A stretch of DNA of 64,000 nt from positions 1 through 64,000 of the forward strand of contig NHDZ02000011.1 in NCBI GenBank assembly GCA_002170485.2. The letters are read 5' to 3'. The notes under the pieces are model-generated. The model was not told the origin of the DNA. It did no database searches and was given only the letters and a program-made list of their open reading frames with translations. The stretch's first letter is position 1; each line of letters opens with the position of its first letter. The position numbers and the translations under genes are program-made. Positions 1-8,184 of the stretch are shown here, one piece after another. This DNA comes from MED660 sp002691025 (GTDB taxonomy: Bacteria > Myxococcota_A > UBA9160 > UBA4427).

Positions 1-31
1 ATGTCTTTCCTGGCCGGGTGCTCCGTTAATT

Positions 32-787
32 ATGCTTTCAAAACAGAGATATATGCGAGATCTGCCGCCCATTGACGCAGAGGCCATGGAGCGTCAGTCG
101 CCCGAAGAAATCTTGACCTGGGGAATAAAGAATTTTCATCCGAGGTTGGCACTTTCTGCTTCTTTCGGTGCACCGGAGGGCATGGTGCTGATCGATATGA
201 TGCACCGGATCGAACCGGCCAGTCGTGTGCTGGTTCTGGACACGGGAAGGTTGCATCCCGCGACCTACGACCTGATTGATCATGTTCGGGATCGGTATGG
301 CGTTGAGGTGGAAGTGGCTCTGCCCCATGGGCCGGACCTTCAGGCGATGCTGCGAGAGAAGGGAATGAATCTCTTCTATGAATCGGTGGAGAATCGCAAG
401 CTCTGTTGTCGGATCCGAAAAGTCGAGCCCATGCGACGCTTTGCCTCGACGCTGGATGCCTACGTTTCTGGCCTACGTCGCGATCAGAATCTAAACCGTC
501 AGGACACGCCGAAAGTCGANCTGGATGTCGCCAATGGAGGCCTTGTCAAATTGAACCCCTTGGCGGACTGGACTCGAGAGCAGGTCATGGATTATGTGGC
601 CCAGCATGGTGTTCCCACCAACCGGCTTCACAAAGAGGGCTATCCCTCGGTGGGTTGCCAGCCCTGCAGCCGTGCGATTCGCCAGGGGGAGTCTGAACGC
701 GCCGGCCGCTGGTGGTGGGAAGAGCAGGGCGATCAGGAGTGCGGGCTGCACCTGCCTGACGAGCAGGAGGGCGGGGCGGGGATCTAG
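32..787 (+). CDS. cysH: Assimilatory adenylyl-sulfate (APS) reductase, CysH family
   Basis: Predicted to reduce APS to sulfite with thioredoxin in cytoplasmic sulfate assimilation. The protein is 251 residues, usual for the family. It has the nucleotide-binding SASFG segment near residue 42, the Cys pair at 125-126 (LCCRIRK) and the CxxC at 209-212 (GCQPC). These four cysteines hold the [4Fe-4S] cluster that separates APS reductases from cluster-free PAPS reductases. The catalytic Cys lies in the C-terminal ECGLH at about 237. One ambiguous base falls at codon 163. A second in-frame ATG at codon 8 is a possible alternative start. No other sulfate-assimilation gene is visible in the window, because the locus is cut at the left edge. 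Confidence 0.93.
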   Translation: MLSKQRYMRDLPPIDAEAMERQSPEEILTWGIKNFHPRLALSASFGAPEGMVLIDMMHRIEPASRVLVLDTGRLHPATYDLIDHVRDRYGVEVEVALPHGPDLQAMLREKGMNLFYESVENRKLCCRIRKVEPMRRFASTLDAYVSGLRRDQNLNRQDTPKVXLDVANGGLVKLNPLADWTREQVMDYVAQHGVPTNRLHKEGYPSVGCQPCSRAIRQGESERAGRWWWEEQGDQECGLHLPDEQEGGAGI

Positions 788-889
788 CCCGGCTTGGATG
801 AAAAGGAGANCGGGAGAGGTCAAGATCCTGTTCTCGTACGCCGATAAGNGATTNAGTGCACCTTGACACCCTGGCCCGGAGTTTCATCC

Positions 890-1240
890 ATGANGGCATC
901 TCGCCCCTTGGCACAATTGGCTTCGAAAAANCGTCTGATCCTGCTTTTNNCGACCGTTCTGGTTCTTTTTGTAGCTCGGCTCGGTCTGGCTGATCTACCT
1001 GTGGAGAGGGATTCCGGTCCGGCCTCCATGACGTTCGAAGATTTTCTCGAATTCGACTCCGTCAGCCAGGCGCGCATACGCGCCGAAGTGGCTCCGGGCT
1101 GCTCCTCGGCTGCGGGGCCTGTGATCAAGCCGGTTCTTTCGGGTTTGCCCGCGATTGTGCCTCGGCCGGAGGCTCGGCCCGGNCAGGNGGAAACCATCGT
1201 GCTGGGTGGCACCGGATACAANTACCTGCGCGATCGCTGA
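890..1240 (+). CDS. Hypothetical small exported or membrane-anchored protein
   Basis: Not recognised. From the ATG at 890 the frame encodes about 116 residues: a basic N-terminus, a hydrophobic stretch around residues 14-33 (LILL..TVLVLFVARLGLA) that could be a signal peptide or anchor, and a Pro/Gly-rich remainder without a known motif. It lies between APS reductase and the histidine kinase on the same strand. Several Ns fall inside it, so the frame could be wrong. A longer frame on the opposite strand overlaps it but looks like an antisense artefact. Confidence is low; the signal-like N-terminus is the main support. Confidence 0.35.
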   Translation: MXASRPLAQLASKXRLILLXXTVLVLFVARLGLADLPVERDSGPASMTFEDFLEFDSVSQARIRAEVAPGCSSAAGPVIKPVLSGLPAIVPRPEARPXQXETIVLGGTGYXYLRDR

Positions 1241-1410
1241 GAGTCGGCTTGGCCAGCCCTTCGAACAGGTTCGCGGCCGTCCATACGGTATGAGGGGCCG
1301 AATTGTGCCATGCTCATGACTCTGGGCTTCGCCGCGCGTGTGGAAGCGTATCGCACGTTCGGAAAGCCTCTTCCTGATCATTGGACCCCGTCAGCGCCCG
1401 CGGTGCAATT

Positions 1411-3942
1411 ATGGAAACTTCTACGATTCTCCGTTTTCGACGGATCTCCGGCTGGTTGGCCGCCTTCTGGGCCATATCGGCCGTTCTGCTTTCGTTCGTC
1501 TCGCTGACTTTCATGAGCGCCGGCTCATCGCCGCCGGTGACGAGCTACATGCTCGGAGGGGAGCCCGTCATCCAGGCGGCCAGCCCGGAGGCGCAGGCCG
1601 CGGGAGTGGAGCCAGGCGACCGCATCGTTTCCATCGACGGTGTACCCCTGCTTCAGCTGGGTTGGGAGCGCTTCGGCTATGTGGAGCCGGTGGGCCCGAT
1701 CGAATACGAGATACGGAAGCCGGACGGGTCTCTTTCCAGGGTTTCTTTGTCTCCCCTGCGCCAGGAGGGAGGGGGCCTTTCATTTTCGACCCTCGTGCAT
1801 GTGGCNTTGTTGTTGGTGAGTTTGCTCTATGTCGTGGTTGGAATCGTNGTTTGGTGGATCAAGCCTGGGACTGACCGGGCCTGGGCGCTTCTCCTCTTTT
1901 GTTCAAGCATGTCAGTCCTTCTGGCGACTGGACTTCGCGCGGAGGTCATTCCCTGGTCGATCCCACAGCTGATCGCCACGCTTCCCTTCATTGGGGCAAC
2001 GACATTCCATCTTTTCACCACCTATCCGGTGGAACCCTCGTGGATCGAGGAAAACCGTCGAATCCGTTGGATCCCCTACTTGTTGGCTCTGGGCATGTCG
2101 GTGGCGGTGATTCAGCAATATCAGGCGGGCACCACGGACCCCTGGATGCTCGATGTGGTCTTCTTGTACTGGGTGGGGGTGTCGCTGCTCTCGCTTGCGA
2201 TTCTGGCGAGTCAACGCCGGGGCGCCCAGGCGAGTGGTTTGGGTGAGCGGGTGAACCTGATGCTGGTGGGGGGGCTCGGTAGTTTGTTGCCACCCATGCT
2301 GATCCTGGTGGCGGCTTTCTTTTTGCGGACGCAGTCCTCCTGGTATCTGGCCATGCTCTGGTTCGGGTTCTTTCCGCTCGCGGCCGGCTACGCGATGTTG
2401 CGCAACAACGTCTTCGATCTGCGGGGGCTCGCGCGGTCATCGGCCGCATACGGCTTTGCNACGTTCACCATTGTGGTGCTTTTTGCCTTTACCATTACAT
2501 CGGTGGACGGATTGATCGCTCGCTATGGAGTGGGGGTGCGGTCAGCGGANCTCGTTCTGCTCTTCCTGGCCATTCTTGCTTTCAATCCTCTTCGTGAGCG
2601 GCTGCAGAATCTCGTGGACCGCCTCTTCGACCGGGACCGTGCTCAATACAGACGGGTGGTGCGTGAAATATCAGAAGCCATGGTCTCCATGCTTTCGCTC
2701 CCGGAAATCGGTGACCGGATCCTGTTGGCGGTCACCGACACCATGGGGGCGAGTCGGGCCATGGTTCTCCTGCTTGATTCGGAGAGAAGGGTCTATGTCT
2801 CTGCAGCCATGCGTGGGAACTGGCCATCGACGCCCCCGTCCGAAATTTCGGCCCTGCAACCCTTTTGGGGACGACTTCTGGATGCGAGGCAGGAATTGGC
2901 GCGCGTCGATCTGGATGACGAAACCAACCTTGATTTGAAGGAAAGCGGTCAAGCCCTCTTTGATTCGCTCGACGTGGCGCTGATCGTACCCATGGTCTTT
3001 CGGGAAGATCTCCTCGGTGCGATTGCGGTGGGGAGAAAGGTCTCCGGNGAGCCTTTTGTCCAGGCCGATCGAGGGCTTCTCAGGACTCTCGCNAATCAGA
3101 GTTCCATTGGGATAGAAAACGCAATGGCGTTCGATGAGATCGCGAAGCTCAATGAATCTCTTGAAGCTCGGGTGGAGAAACGGACAGAAGAGCTTCGCGA
3201 AACCCAGAACCAGTTGATGCAGAGTGAGAAGATGAGTGCCCTCGGGCAGCTTGTGGCCGGCGTGGCTCACGAACTCAACAACCCGATTGGTTTCGTGCAC
3301 GCCAATCTCCAACTCCTGGATGAATTTGTTTCGGAACTGACCCTGCGCCAACAGAATGGGGAAGACGTCGAGGAGCTTCGTGACAATATCGGGAAGCTCT
3401 TGAAGAGGAGTCGAGAAGGAACCGAGCGGGTCAAGAATATCGTGATGGACTTGCGGACCTTCTCGAGAATGGATCAGGCAGAGCTTCAATACGCGGATCT
3501 TGAAAAGGAGATCGACCGGACCCTGACCCTCATGCAGCCTCGACTCAAGAACAACATCGAGGTGGTGAAGGAATACAGCCATGTGCCGGGCGTCTATTGC
3601 TACCCAGGGCAGCTCAACCAGGTCTTTCTCAACCTCCTGATGAACGCCTGTGATTCGCTGGAGGCGGGTGGGACCATCACGATCGAGACGGAGACCAGTG
3701 ACCTCGGGGTTCGGCTGCAGTTTCGCGACACGGGCTCGGGGATTCCCGTCTCCATCCAGGGCCGGATCTTCGACCCGTTCTTTACCACCAAGGAAGTCGG
3801 TCGGGGTACGGGTCTGGGTCTATCGTTGTCTCATGGGATTGTGGAGCGCCACGGAGGCCGGTTCCTGGTTTCGTCGGAGCCGGGAAAGGGAGCCTGCTTC
3901 TCCATCGACCTGCCCCTGGACGCTCGAGTCCATGGGGATTGA
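1411..3942 (+). CDS. Membrane sensor histidine kinase with PDZ and GAF domains
   Basis: An autophosphorylating sensor kinase of about 843 residues. Order of parts: an N-terminal membrane segment (13-35), an extracytoplasmic PDZ-like domain (about 45-125, with PGDRIVSIDG), a multi-helix membrane module (about 135-400), a GAF-like domain (about 415-580), a coiled coil ending EKRTEEL, then HisKA and HATPase. The phospho-acceptor is His in GVAHELNNP near 620. The N box (NLLMNACDSL) and the G boxes (DTGSGIP, GTGLGLSLS) are intact. ATG at 1411 is preferred over an upstream in-frame TTG at 1381. No response regulator lies next to it, so it is an orphan kinase. A strong hairpin terminator follows the stop codon. 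The signal sensed is unknown. Confidence 0.9.
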   Translation: METSTILRFRRISGWLAAFWAISAVLLSFVSLTFMSAGSSPPVTSYMLGGEPVIQAASPEAQAAGVEPGDRIVSIDGVPLLQLGWERFGYVEPVGPIEYEIRKPDGSLSRVSLSPLRQEGGGLSFSTLVHVXLLLVSLLYVVVGIXVWWIKPGTDRAWALLLFCSSMSVLLATGLRAEVIPWSIPQLIATLPFIGATTFHLFTTYPVEPSWIEENRRIRWIPYLLALGMSVAVIQQYQAGTTDPWMLDVVFLYWVGVSLLSLAILASQRRGAQASGLGERVNLMLVGGLGSLLPPMLILVAAFFLRTQSSWYLAMLWFGFFPLAAGYAMLRNNVFDLRGLARSSAAYGFXTFTIVVLFAFTITSVDGLIARYGVGVRSAXLVLLFLAILAFNPLRERLQNLVDRLFDRDRAQYRRVVREISEAMVSMLSLPEIGDRILLAVTDTMGASRAMVLLLDSERRVYVSAAMRGNWPSTPPSEISALQPFWGRLLDARQELARVDLDDETNLDLKESGQALFDSLDVALIVPMVFREDLLGAIAVGRKVSXEPFVQADRGLLRTLXNQSSIGIENAMAFDEIAKLNESLEARVEKRTEELRETQNQLMQSEKMSALGQLVAGVAHELNNPIGFVHANLQLLDEFVSELTLRQQNGEDVEELRDNIGKLLKRSREGTERVKNIVMDLRTFSRMDQAELQYADLEKEIDRTLTLMQPRLKNNIEVVKEYSHVPGVYCYPGQLNQVFLNLLMNACDSLEAGGTITIETETSDLGVRLQFRDTGSGIPVSIQGRIFDPFFTTKEVGRGTGLGLSLSHGIVERHGGRFLVSSEPGKGACFSIDLPLDARVHGD

Positions 3943-4020
3943 CGCCACCTGATCGAGCTTGTGATTGCATTCGGTGCGCAGGCCTCGGAGATCAGGGAGC
4001 CTGCCTGGCCTGGAATAGAA

Positions 4021-4062
4021 AAAGGGAGAGAGGTTTGATCCTCTCTCCCTTTTACATTTTTT
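4021..4062 (+). terminator. Rho-independent terminator after the histidine kinase
   Basis: A perfect 13-bp stem (4021-4033 with 4040-4052), a 6-base loop, then a T-rich run. It sits about 80 bases past the kinase stop and before the convergent PEP-CTERM gene. The A-rich left arm means it could also act on the opposite strand. Confidence 0.8.
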
Positions 4063-4126
4063 CAACGCTTTGTACGCGAGTCTTCTTCAAAACCACCCGT
4101 AGCAGCGAGGCTGCCTTTGCTTTGGA

Positions 4127-4815
4127 TCAGGACTCGTGGCTGCGTCGGCGAATGGCGGATCCTACGATCAGGATGCCGGCTCCGAACAGTGTCGCGGCTC
4201 CGGGTTCCGGGATCGCGGCTGAGATGTCGCCTCCGCCTCCGCCACCAGCGCCGGTGCTGACCAGGGTCTGTCGTGTCGCGTCGATCTCGTAGTTGACGCG
4301 GAACATCGACCAGACCAGATCCAGGTCGTTTCCGGTCGCGCTTACGTTGACCAGGAGCTCTCCGTCACTGAGGAAGAGCGTGGCGTCGACCTGACCTCCG
4401 AGGACCTGGAAACTCGTTGCCTGGTTGAGCCAGAAATTGTCATCCAGTGCGATCGAGGTGAAAGCGTTGCTGCTGCTGGCTCCGGAGGTAAGAACGCTCA
4501 ACTGAGAAGCGACGATGCCTGTCGCAGTGTCGGCGGGTCCAAAGGAGTGTGTGTAACTCATGCTGCCACCGGCTGAGATCGCAGCATCTCCAAGACCCGA
4601 AGCGGCCGTCATGGTGTTGCTTACGACTTCAGACAAATTGCCGGAGTCGTCGAGATTCGCATTGAGAATCATCTGGTAATTCGGAGCGGACTGGTCATCA
4701 GNTCNGANGTCAGNANCTCNGNGAAGTAGTGCATGCTTGCACTCGCCGTGGAGGCCAGGAACAGTCCGGCCGTCACCAGGGCGGTGGAAAGNAAAAANTT
4801 GATTTTGNNTTGCAT
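4127..4815 (-). CDS. PEP-CTERM sorting-domain exported protein, frame broken by Ns
   Basis: Exported substrate of the exosortase system. The C-terminus has the PEP-CTERM tripartite signal: IPEPG, a hydrophobic helix (AATLFGAGILIVGSA) and a basic end (IRRRSHES). The body is Ser/Thr/Asp/Gly-rich, as in adhesin-like surface proteins, and no catalytic domain is recognised. The N-terminus lies in another frame: the ATG at 4815, after a good GAGAGG ribosome site, encodes a clear signal peptide ending in STASA. The frame changes in the N-rich stretch 4699-4724, most simply by miscalled bases; a real frameshift cannot be excluded. Its presumed processing enzyme, the exosortase, lies about 50 kb away in this window. 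Confidence 0.82.
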
Positions 4816-4919
4816 AGGGGGAACCTCTCTATACGGGGTGGTTGATTTTCACTACTATAACACCGTAAACCCGTGTCGCGGTGGNTTTTTTCGGGTTTTT
4901 AAAATTCTTGAGTGNTTTT

Positions 4920-5747
4920 TTACCCCACGGGCGAAATGAAATTTCGCATNTGAATTATAAGGGCTTCGGGCCGATCCAGGAGCACATGGTGNCCGCAGTG
5001 GGCTACAGCGACCTCTCGGCTCTGGGAAATTTCACCGCATAGCAAAGTTGCAGATTCACTGGAAAGCAGGCGGCTTTCTTCACCCCGTACCACGAGGCAA
5101 GGGCACTGGATCTGGCTCAAGTCGGGCGGGGGGCGGGATGGGATGCCGAACCAGCGGCCGTCGAACTTAAACCCCCAGCTCCCATCGGGCTTTTGNCTGA
5201 CGGAATGGCCTGCGATGTGCCTTCTAAGGGGCTCCAAGACGTGCTCCGCGGANGGCACGAATCGAAAACGAGCGATGGCTTCTTGTTCTGTCGCGTAGGA
5301 TCGGGCCAGGGTGAGGGCCAGTCGCGCGACTCTCCGGGTCCGTTTCTGGGTTCCGCGGGCGGGATCGATGAGGATCACCCTCCGGGTCTGCGGGAAGCGG
5401 CTGGCGTGATCCATGGCGACCTGAGCCCCCATGGAATGGCCCACGAGAGTCAGTTCGTGGGTTCCCAGGTGCTCGCAGAGGGCTTCCAGATCCAGGTTGA
5501 ANGCGCCGATCTCAAGCTCCTCCGGGTATTCCGAGTCTCCGTGTCCCCGAAAATCCAGGCCCACGACATGGTGATCGGAGGAAAAAAAGGGCGCAATGTG
5601 GTCCCACCAGTGGGCATTGGCTCCCCCGCCATGCATGAGCACCATCAACGGGCGGCCGGGCTCGCCCCATTGCAGGGTGTGGAGCCTGAGGCTCGCGTGT
5701 TCAAAGTGTTCGGAGCGCGCCTTTTCGGCCTGGGAGTCGAGGCTCAA
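4920..5747 (-). CDS. Alpha/beta-fold hydrolase
   Basis: A cytoplasmic serine hydrolase of unknown substrate, about 275 residues. It has the oxyanion-region HGGGA, the LDFRGHGDS segment, the nucleophile elbow GHSMG (Ser near 105), an acid-loop region around LVVRGEE, and a C-terminal catalytic His in a CxHHVLLD context. TTG at 5747 is chosen as the start because an AAGGAGAG ribosome site lies 5-6 bases upstream; a longer frame from a TTG at 5792 adds 15 Arg-rich residues without support. It is convergent with nothing and stands alone. Family membership is firm, but the substrate cannot be told from sequence. Confidence 0.85.
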   Translation of the reverse strand: MSLDSQAEKARSEHFEHASLRLHTLQWGEPGRPLMVLMHGGGANAHWWDHIAPFFSSDHHVVGLDFRGHGDSEYPEELEIGXFNLDLEALCEHLGTHELTLVGHSMGAQVAMDHASRFPQTRRVILIDPARGTQKRTRRVARLALTLARSYATEQEAIARFRFVXSAEHVLEPLRRHIAGHSVXQKPDGSWGFKFDGRWFGIPSRPPPDLSQIQCPCLVVRGEESRLLSSESATLLCGEISQSREVAVAHCXHHVLLDRPEALIIXMRNFISPVG

Positions 5748-6036
5748 GGCGTCTCTCCTTCTCGAGCACTCACGGGAAATTCTCCTTCGCAATCAATGGC
5801 TTCCGGCTTTCTGAAGGGGGAAGTGTAGGGGCCCTTTTCGGTCTTTCCAGGCCGCTTACGCGCCTTTTTCTCGGCGGGTCTTGGAGCTGGACGGGCTCAT
5901 CTCAACGGTCGGCTTTGCGGATTTGGACCCGGGCTTCTGTGGTCGGTGTTCTCGAATCGATGCCTTCGAAGCTCGGGGTGAGGATTCAAAAGTGCCGATT
6001 CCGACCGTTTCAGAGGCTCTAACGTGCTTTTTGCGA

Positions 6037-6064
6037 TTGACTCCACTTGCGAAACCCTTATGCT
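6037..6064 (+). promoter_or_regulatory. Candidate sigma-70 promoter for the histone-fold gene
   Basis: TTGACT (6037-6042) and TATGCT (6059-6064) separated by 16 bases, about 105 bases before the start codon. The -35 matches 5 of 6 consensus bases and the -10 matches 4 of 6. This is a weak prediction by eye. Confidence 0.3.
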
Positions 6065-6077
6065 CCGCGCCAATCAG

Positions 6078-6093
6078 CGTACATCAATGTACG
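6078..6093. repeat. Operator-like 7-bp palindrome (CGTACAT-CA-ATGTACG)
   Basis: A perfect 7-bp inverted repeat with a 2-base spacer, lying just past the candidate -10 box. The tight spacing suits a dimeric DNA-binding protein better than an RNA hairpin. Its role is inferred from position only. Confidence 0.45.
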
Positions 6094-6113
6094 TATGGGG
6101 TTTCCGGTCCGTA

Positions 6114-6136
6114 TCGCCACGAGAGTTTCGTGGCGA
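6114..6136 (+). promoter_or_regulatory. Perfect 9-bp stem-loop in the histone-gene leader
   Basis: TCGCCACGA (6114-6122) pairs fully with TCGTGGCGA (6128-6136) around a 5-base loop, 32 bases before the start codon. No T tract follows, so it is not a simple terminator. It may stabilise the transcript or influence translation. Confidence 0.5.
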
Positions 6137-6168
6137 CCTCAATGGGTCGGTAATGTTTGGGAGGTCAC

Positions 6169-6384
6169 ATGGCCGCAAAGAAAAAGAAGGCAGCAAAGAA
6201 GCGCGGAGGCAAGCCCGCAGAACTCATCATTTCCAAGGCGCGCACNAAAGCCGCNGTCAAGAAATGCAATGTGGGTTCAGAGTTCTACGGTGCACTTGAC
6301 GCCGCTGTGCGCGAACTGATCAAAGAGGCTGAAGCCCGAGCCGTGGGCAACAAGCGAAAGACCCTGAAGGCGGTGGACCTCTAG
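6169..6384 (+). CDS. Bacterial histone-fold protein with Lys-rich N-terminal tail
   Basis: A 71-residue protein read as a single histone fold. The tail MAAKKKKAAKKRGGKPAE (1-18) is strongly basic. The core runs through IISKA, SEFYGALDAAVRELI, a long helix (EAEARAV) and ends in RKTLKAVDL, which matches the RKTxxxxDL ending of archaeal histones and of bacterial histones such as Bdellovibrio Bd0055. It probably dimerises and binds DNA. ATG at 6169 follows a GGGAGG ribosome site; an upstream in-frame ATG at 6157 lacks one. It is monocistronic: a structured leader lies before it and a hairpin terminator after it, as expected for an abundant protein. Two Ns fall in the first helix. A short NF-YB-like protein is the main alternative reading. 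Confidence 0.8.
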   Translation: MAAKKKKAAKKRGGKPAELIISKARXKAXVKKCNVGSEFYGALDAAVRELIKEAEARAVGNKRKTLKAVDL

Positions 6385-6422
6385 AGGTCTTTGCTCCAGG
6401 GCTCTTTGAAAAGAGTTGATTT

Positions 6423-6470
6423 GGGCCCGCCCGGGTGGCTTCTGCCGCTCTGGCGGGCCTTTGTCGTTTC
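6423..6470 (+). terminator. Hairpin terminator after the histone-fold gene
   Basis: GGCCCGCC (6424-6431) pairs with GGCGGGCC (6452-6459), extendable by a G-T pair, followed by a T-rich TTTGTCGTTT. The 20-base loop is long, so it is a moderate candidate. It lies in the gap before the convergent CocE-type gene. Confidence 0.55.
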
Positions 6471-6498
6471 AAGGGGCCGGTGGGAGTGTCTGGCCCCT

Positions 6499-8184
6499 TC
6501 AGTCACGGACCGAGAGAGTAAGGCGGGGTTCGTATTCTGTGCCGTGGTGAAGTTGGTGGCGAGCCAGCTTGAAATCGTGTGTCTGTGCGAGAGCCGGCGA
6601 AGCCGCTGTGCCCGGATTCCGATCGTAGGTGGGGAAGTCGCTCCCTGCGATGACCAGCTTGAGTCGGCTTCCCCGTGCGATTGTTCTAGCGGTCTGGGCG
6701 AATTGAAGTGANACCTTCTGGATCTTTCCAGGCTCGGTGTATCGAGGGTCGTCGCTTCGAGCCTCCACGCCGTACCAACGCAAGCGCTGCACGGCGTCGG
6801 TGATGTTCTCTTCCCTTCCATTCGGAAGCACTTCGATCAGTTGGGCGAAGAGGTCAGCGTCCTGGGCGTCTGTCGAGAAGGTGATATCGAGCTGGACGAG
6901 GCCGGTCACGTTCAGGTCGGATCCAAGCGGTTCTGACAGGTAGGCAACATGATGCTTGGAAGNGCGCNNNGCTTTGCGTTGATCCTTGACCCCGGCCTTG
7001 CCCCCGAAGAGGGAGCCTCCCAGCGTGGCGTGTGGTTGTTCGGGATCGTAGACGAAAGACAAGGGCTCTTCTTCATCGCGAGCNGCCTGGGATTCAAGTC
7101 TTCCCTTTCCGTTTTCGGATCGTAGATGGAAGCAGTGAGCGGTGGTNGAAGCGGGCGGCCAGGAGGGACTCGAATGCCATGCATCTTCGCCTGCCGAGAA
7201 ATACTCCACGCCCGGCTGCTTCGGGGTGGCCTCCGATTCTTTGAGGTGAAGATCAAAATGTTGGATGGATTGACGGAGGATCGACCCGAAGATTTCGTGT
7301 CTCCACCAACGGGCTCGTGCGGGTAGGCCGTGGCACCACGGCCCGATGACCAGACGCGGGGCGGGGCTTTGAGTTCGCTCGGTGATTTCGCACAGGCTCT
7401 GGAAATCTTCAAGCTGGGTTTTCAAGAAGAAGTCATACCAGCCAGCGATCATCAATGTGGGAGGGAGGCTCTCCGGAAGAGGCAGGTCGACCCGATTCCA
7501 GTAGTCGTCCTTGCGATTTCGTTTGACCCATTCCCTGAGCCAGGGGACTTCCCGTAGAGCCACACGGTCCCCTTCGTACACCGGGCGATGACGCAAACCG
7601 CGTTCCATATCGATTTCCCGTTCAGGGATGCTGCTTTGGGTTCCGACCGTGAGCCCCCATTCGAAGGCATTGCGCAGGGCGAGGGCTCCGCCGCTTCCAT
7701 AGAAGACGTTGTAGAGGCGATGACTCCCGATGGCCGAGATCATGGCGTCGATCTTTTCCGGCGCTTCGGTCAGGAGGCTCCAGGCCGTATAGGCCACGTA
7801 GCTGGCTCCAAAGAGNCCGATGCGGCCCTGGTGCCAGCTCTGTCGTTCGATCCATTCGAGCGTATCGAGGCCGTCCTCGCGTTCGTGAAGAAAGGGTTCG
7901 AAGATGCCTTCGGATTCGTACCGTCCGCGCACATCCTGGAGCACCACATGATATCCGCTCTCGGCGAGCAGGCGTCCCGCGANNCCCATGGCGCTCCGCC
8001 CTTTGTTGACGCCATAGGGGGTCCGTATGAGGAGGGTGGGGGTTTCGTGNGGGGCATCGATGGGCCAGATGTGGAGGGTGGAAAGTCGGATGCCGTCTCG
8101 CATGCGGATCCATTCGGTTTCGATCTGCGAGCGACATCGTCTTTGGGGCAGTTTCCAGATGCGCCGCAGTGCNCCTCGGATCAC
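6499..8184 (-). CDS. CocE/NonD-family serine hydrolase (X-Pro dipeptidyl-peptidase fold)
   Basis: An esterase or acylase of about 561 residues in the CocE/NonD family, whose members cleave esters or amides with a Ser-His-Asp triad. Visible residues: nucleophile in GASY (Ser near 128), Asp in AGWYDFF (near 267) and His in GPWCHG (near 300). The order is an N-terminal alpha/beta domain opening WIRMRDGIRL, then a C-terminal jelly-roll domain with LDITFSTDAQDADL. Two Ns hide residues beside the nucleophile loop. The GTG start overlaps the stop of the upstream gene in a GTGA, so the two are co-translated. No signal peptide is seen. The substrate is unknown. Confidence 0.88.
   Translation of the reverse strand: MIRXALRRIWKLPQRRCRSQIETEWIRMRDGIRLSTLHIWPIDAXHETPTLLIRTPYGVNKGRSAMXXAGRLLAESGYHVVLQDVRGRYESEGIFEPFLHEREDGLDTLEWIERQSWHQGRIXLFGASYVAYTAWSLLTEAPEKIDAMISAIGSHRLYNVFYGSGGALALRNAFEWGLTVGTQSSIPEREIDMERGLRHRPVYEGDRVALREVPWLREWVKRNRKDDYWNRVDLPLPESLPPTLMIAGWYDFFLKTQLEDFQSLCEITERTQSPAPRLVIGPWCHGLPARARWWRHEIFGSILRQSIQHFDLHLKESEATPKQPGVEYFSAGEDAWHSSPSWPPAXTTAHCFHLRSENGKGRLESQXARDEEEPLSFVYDPEQPHATLGGSLFGGKAGVKDQRKXXRXSKHHVAYLSEPLGSDLNVTGLVQLDITFSTDAQDADLFAQLIEVLPNGREENITDAVQRLRWYGVEARSDDPRYTEPGKIQKXSLQFAQTARTIARGSRLKLVIAGSDFPTYDRNPGTAASPALAQTHDFKLARHQLHHGTEYEPRLTLSVRD

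Larger units (their letters stand above)
5748..6168. other. Intergenic region upstream of the histone-fold gene
   Basis: 421 bases without a convincing gene. A 90-residue plus-strand frame here has no ribosome site or recognisable motif. The right half holds a possible sigma-70 promoter and two perfect inverted repeats, listed separately. The left half shows nothing beyond leader sequence of the minus-strand hydrolase. Confidence 0.6.

Noticed and set aside
909..927. A sigma-54-like TTGGCACAATTGGC near the hypothetical protein
   Set aside because: The GG-to-GC spacing is 10 instead of 12 bases, and it lies inside the coding frame.
5881..6153. A 90-residue plus-strand frame before the histone gene
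   Set aside because: No ribosome site, no motif, and it covers the promoter and inverted repeats.
6499..6821. Frames on the plus strand within the CocE-type gene
   Set aside because: They lack ribosome sites and known motifs and are shadows of the hydrolase.
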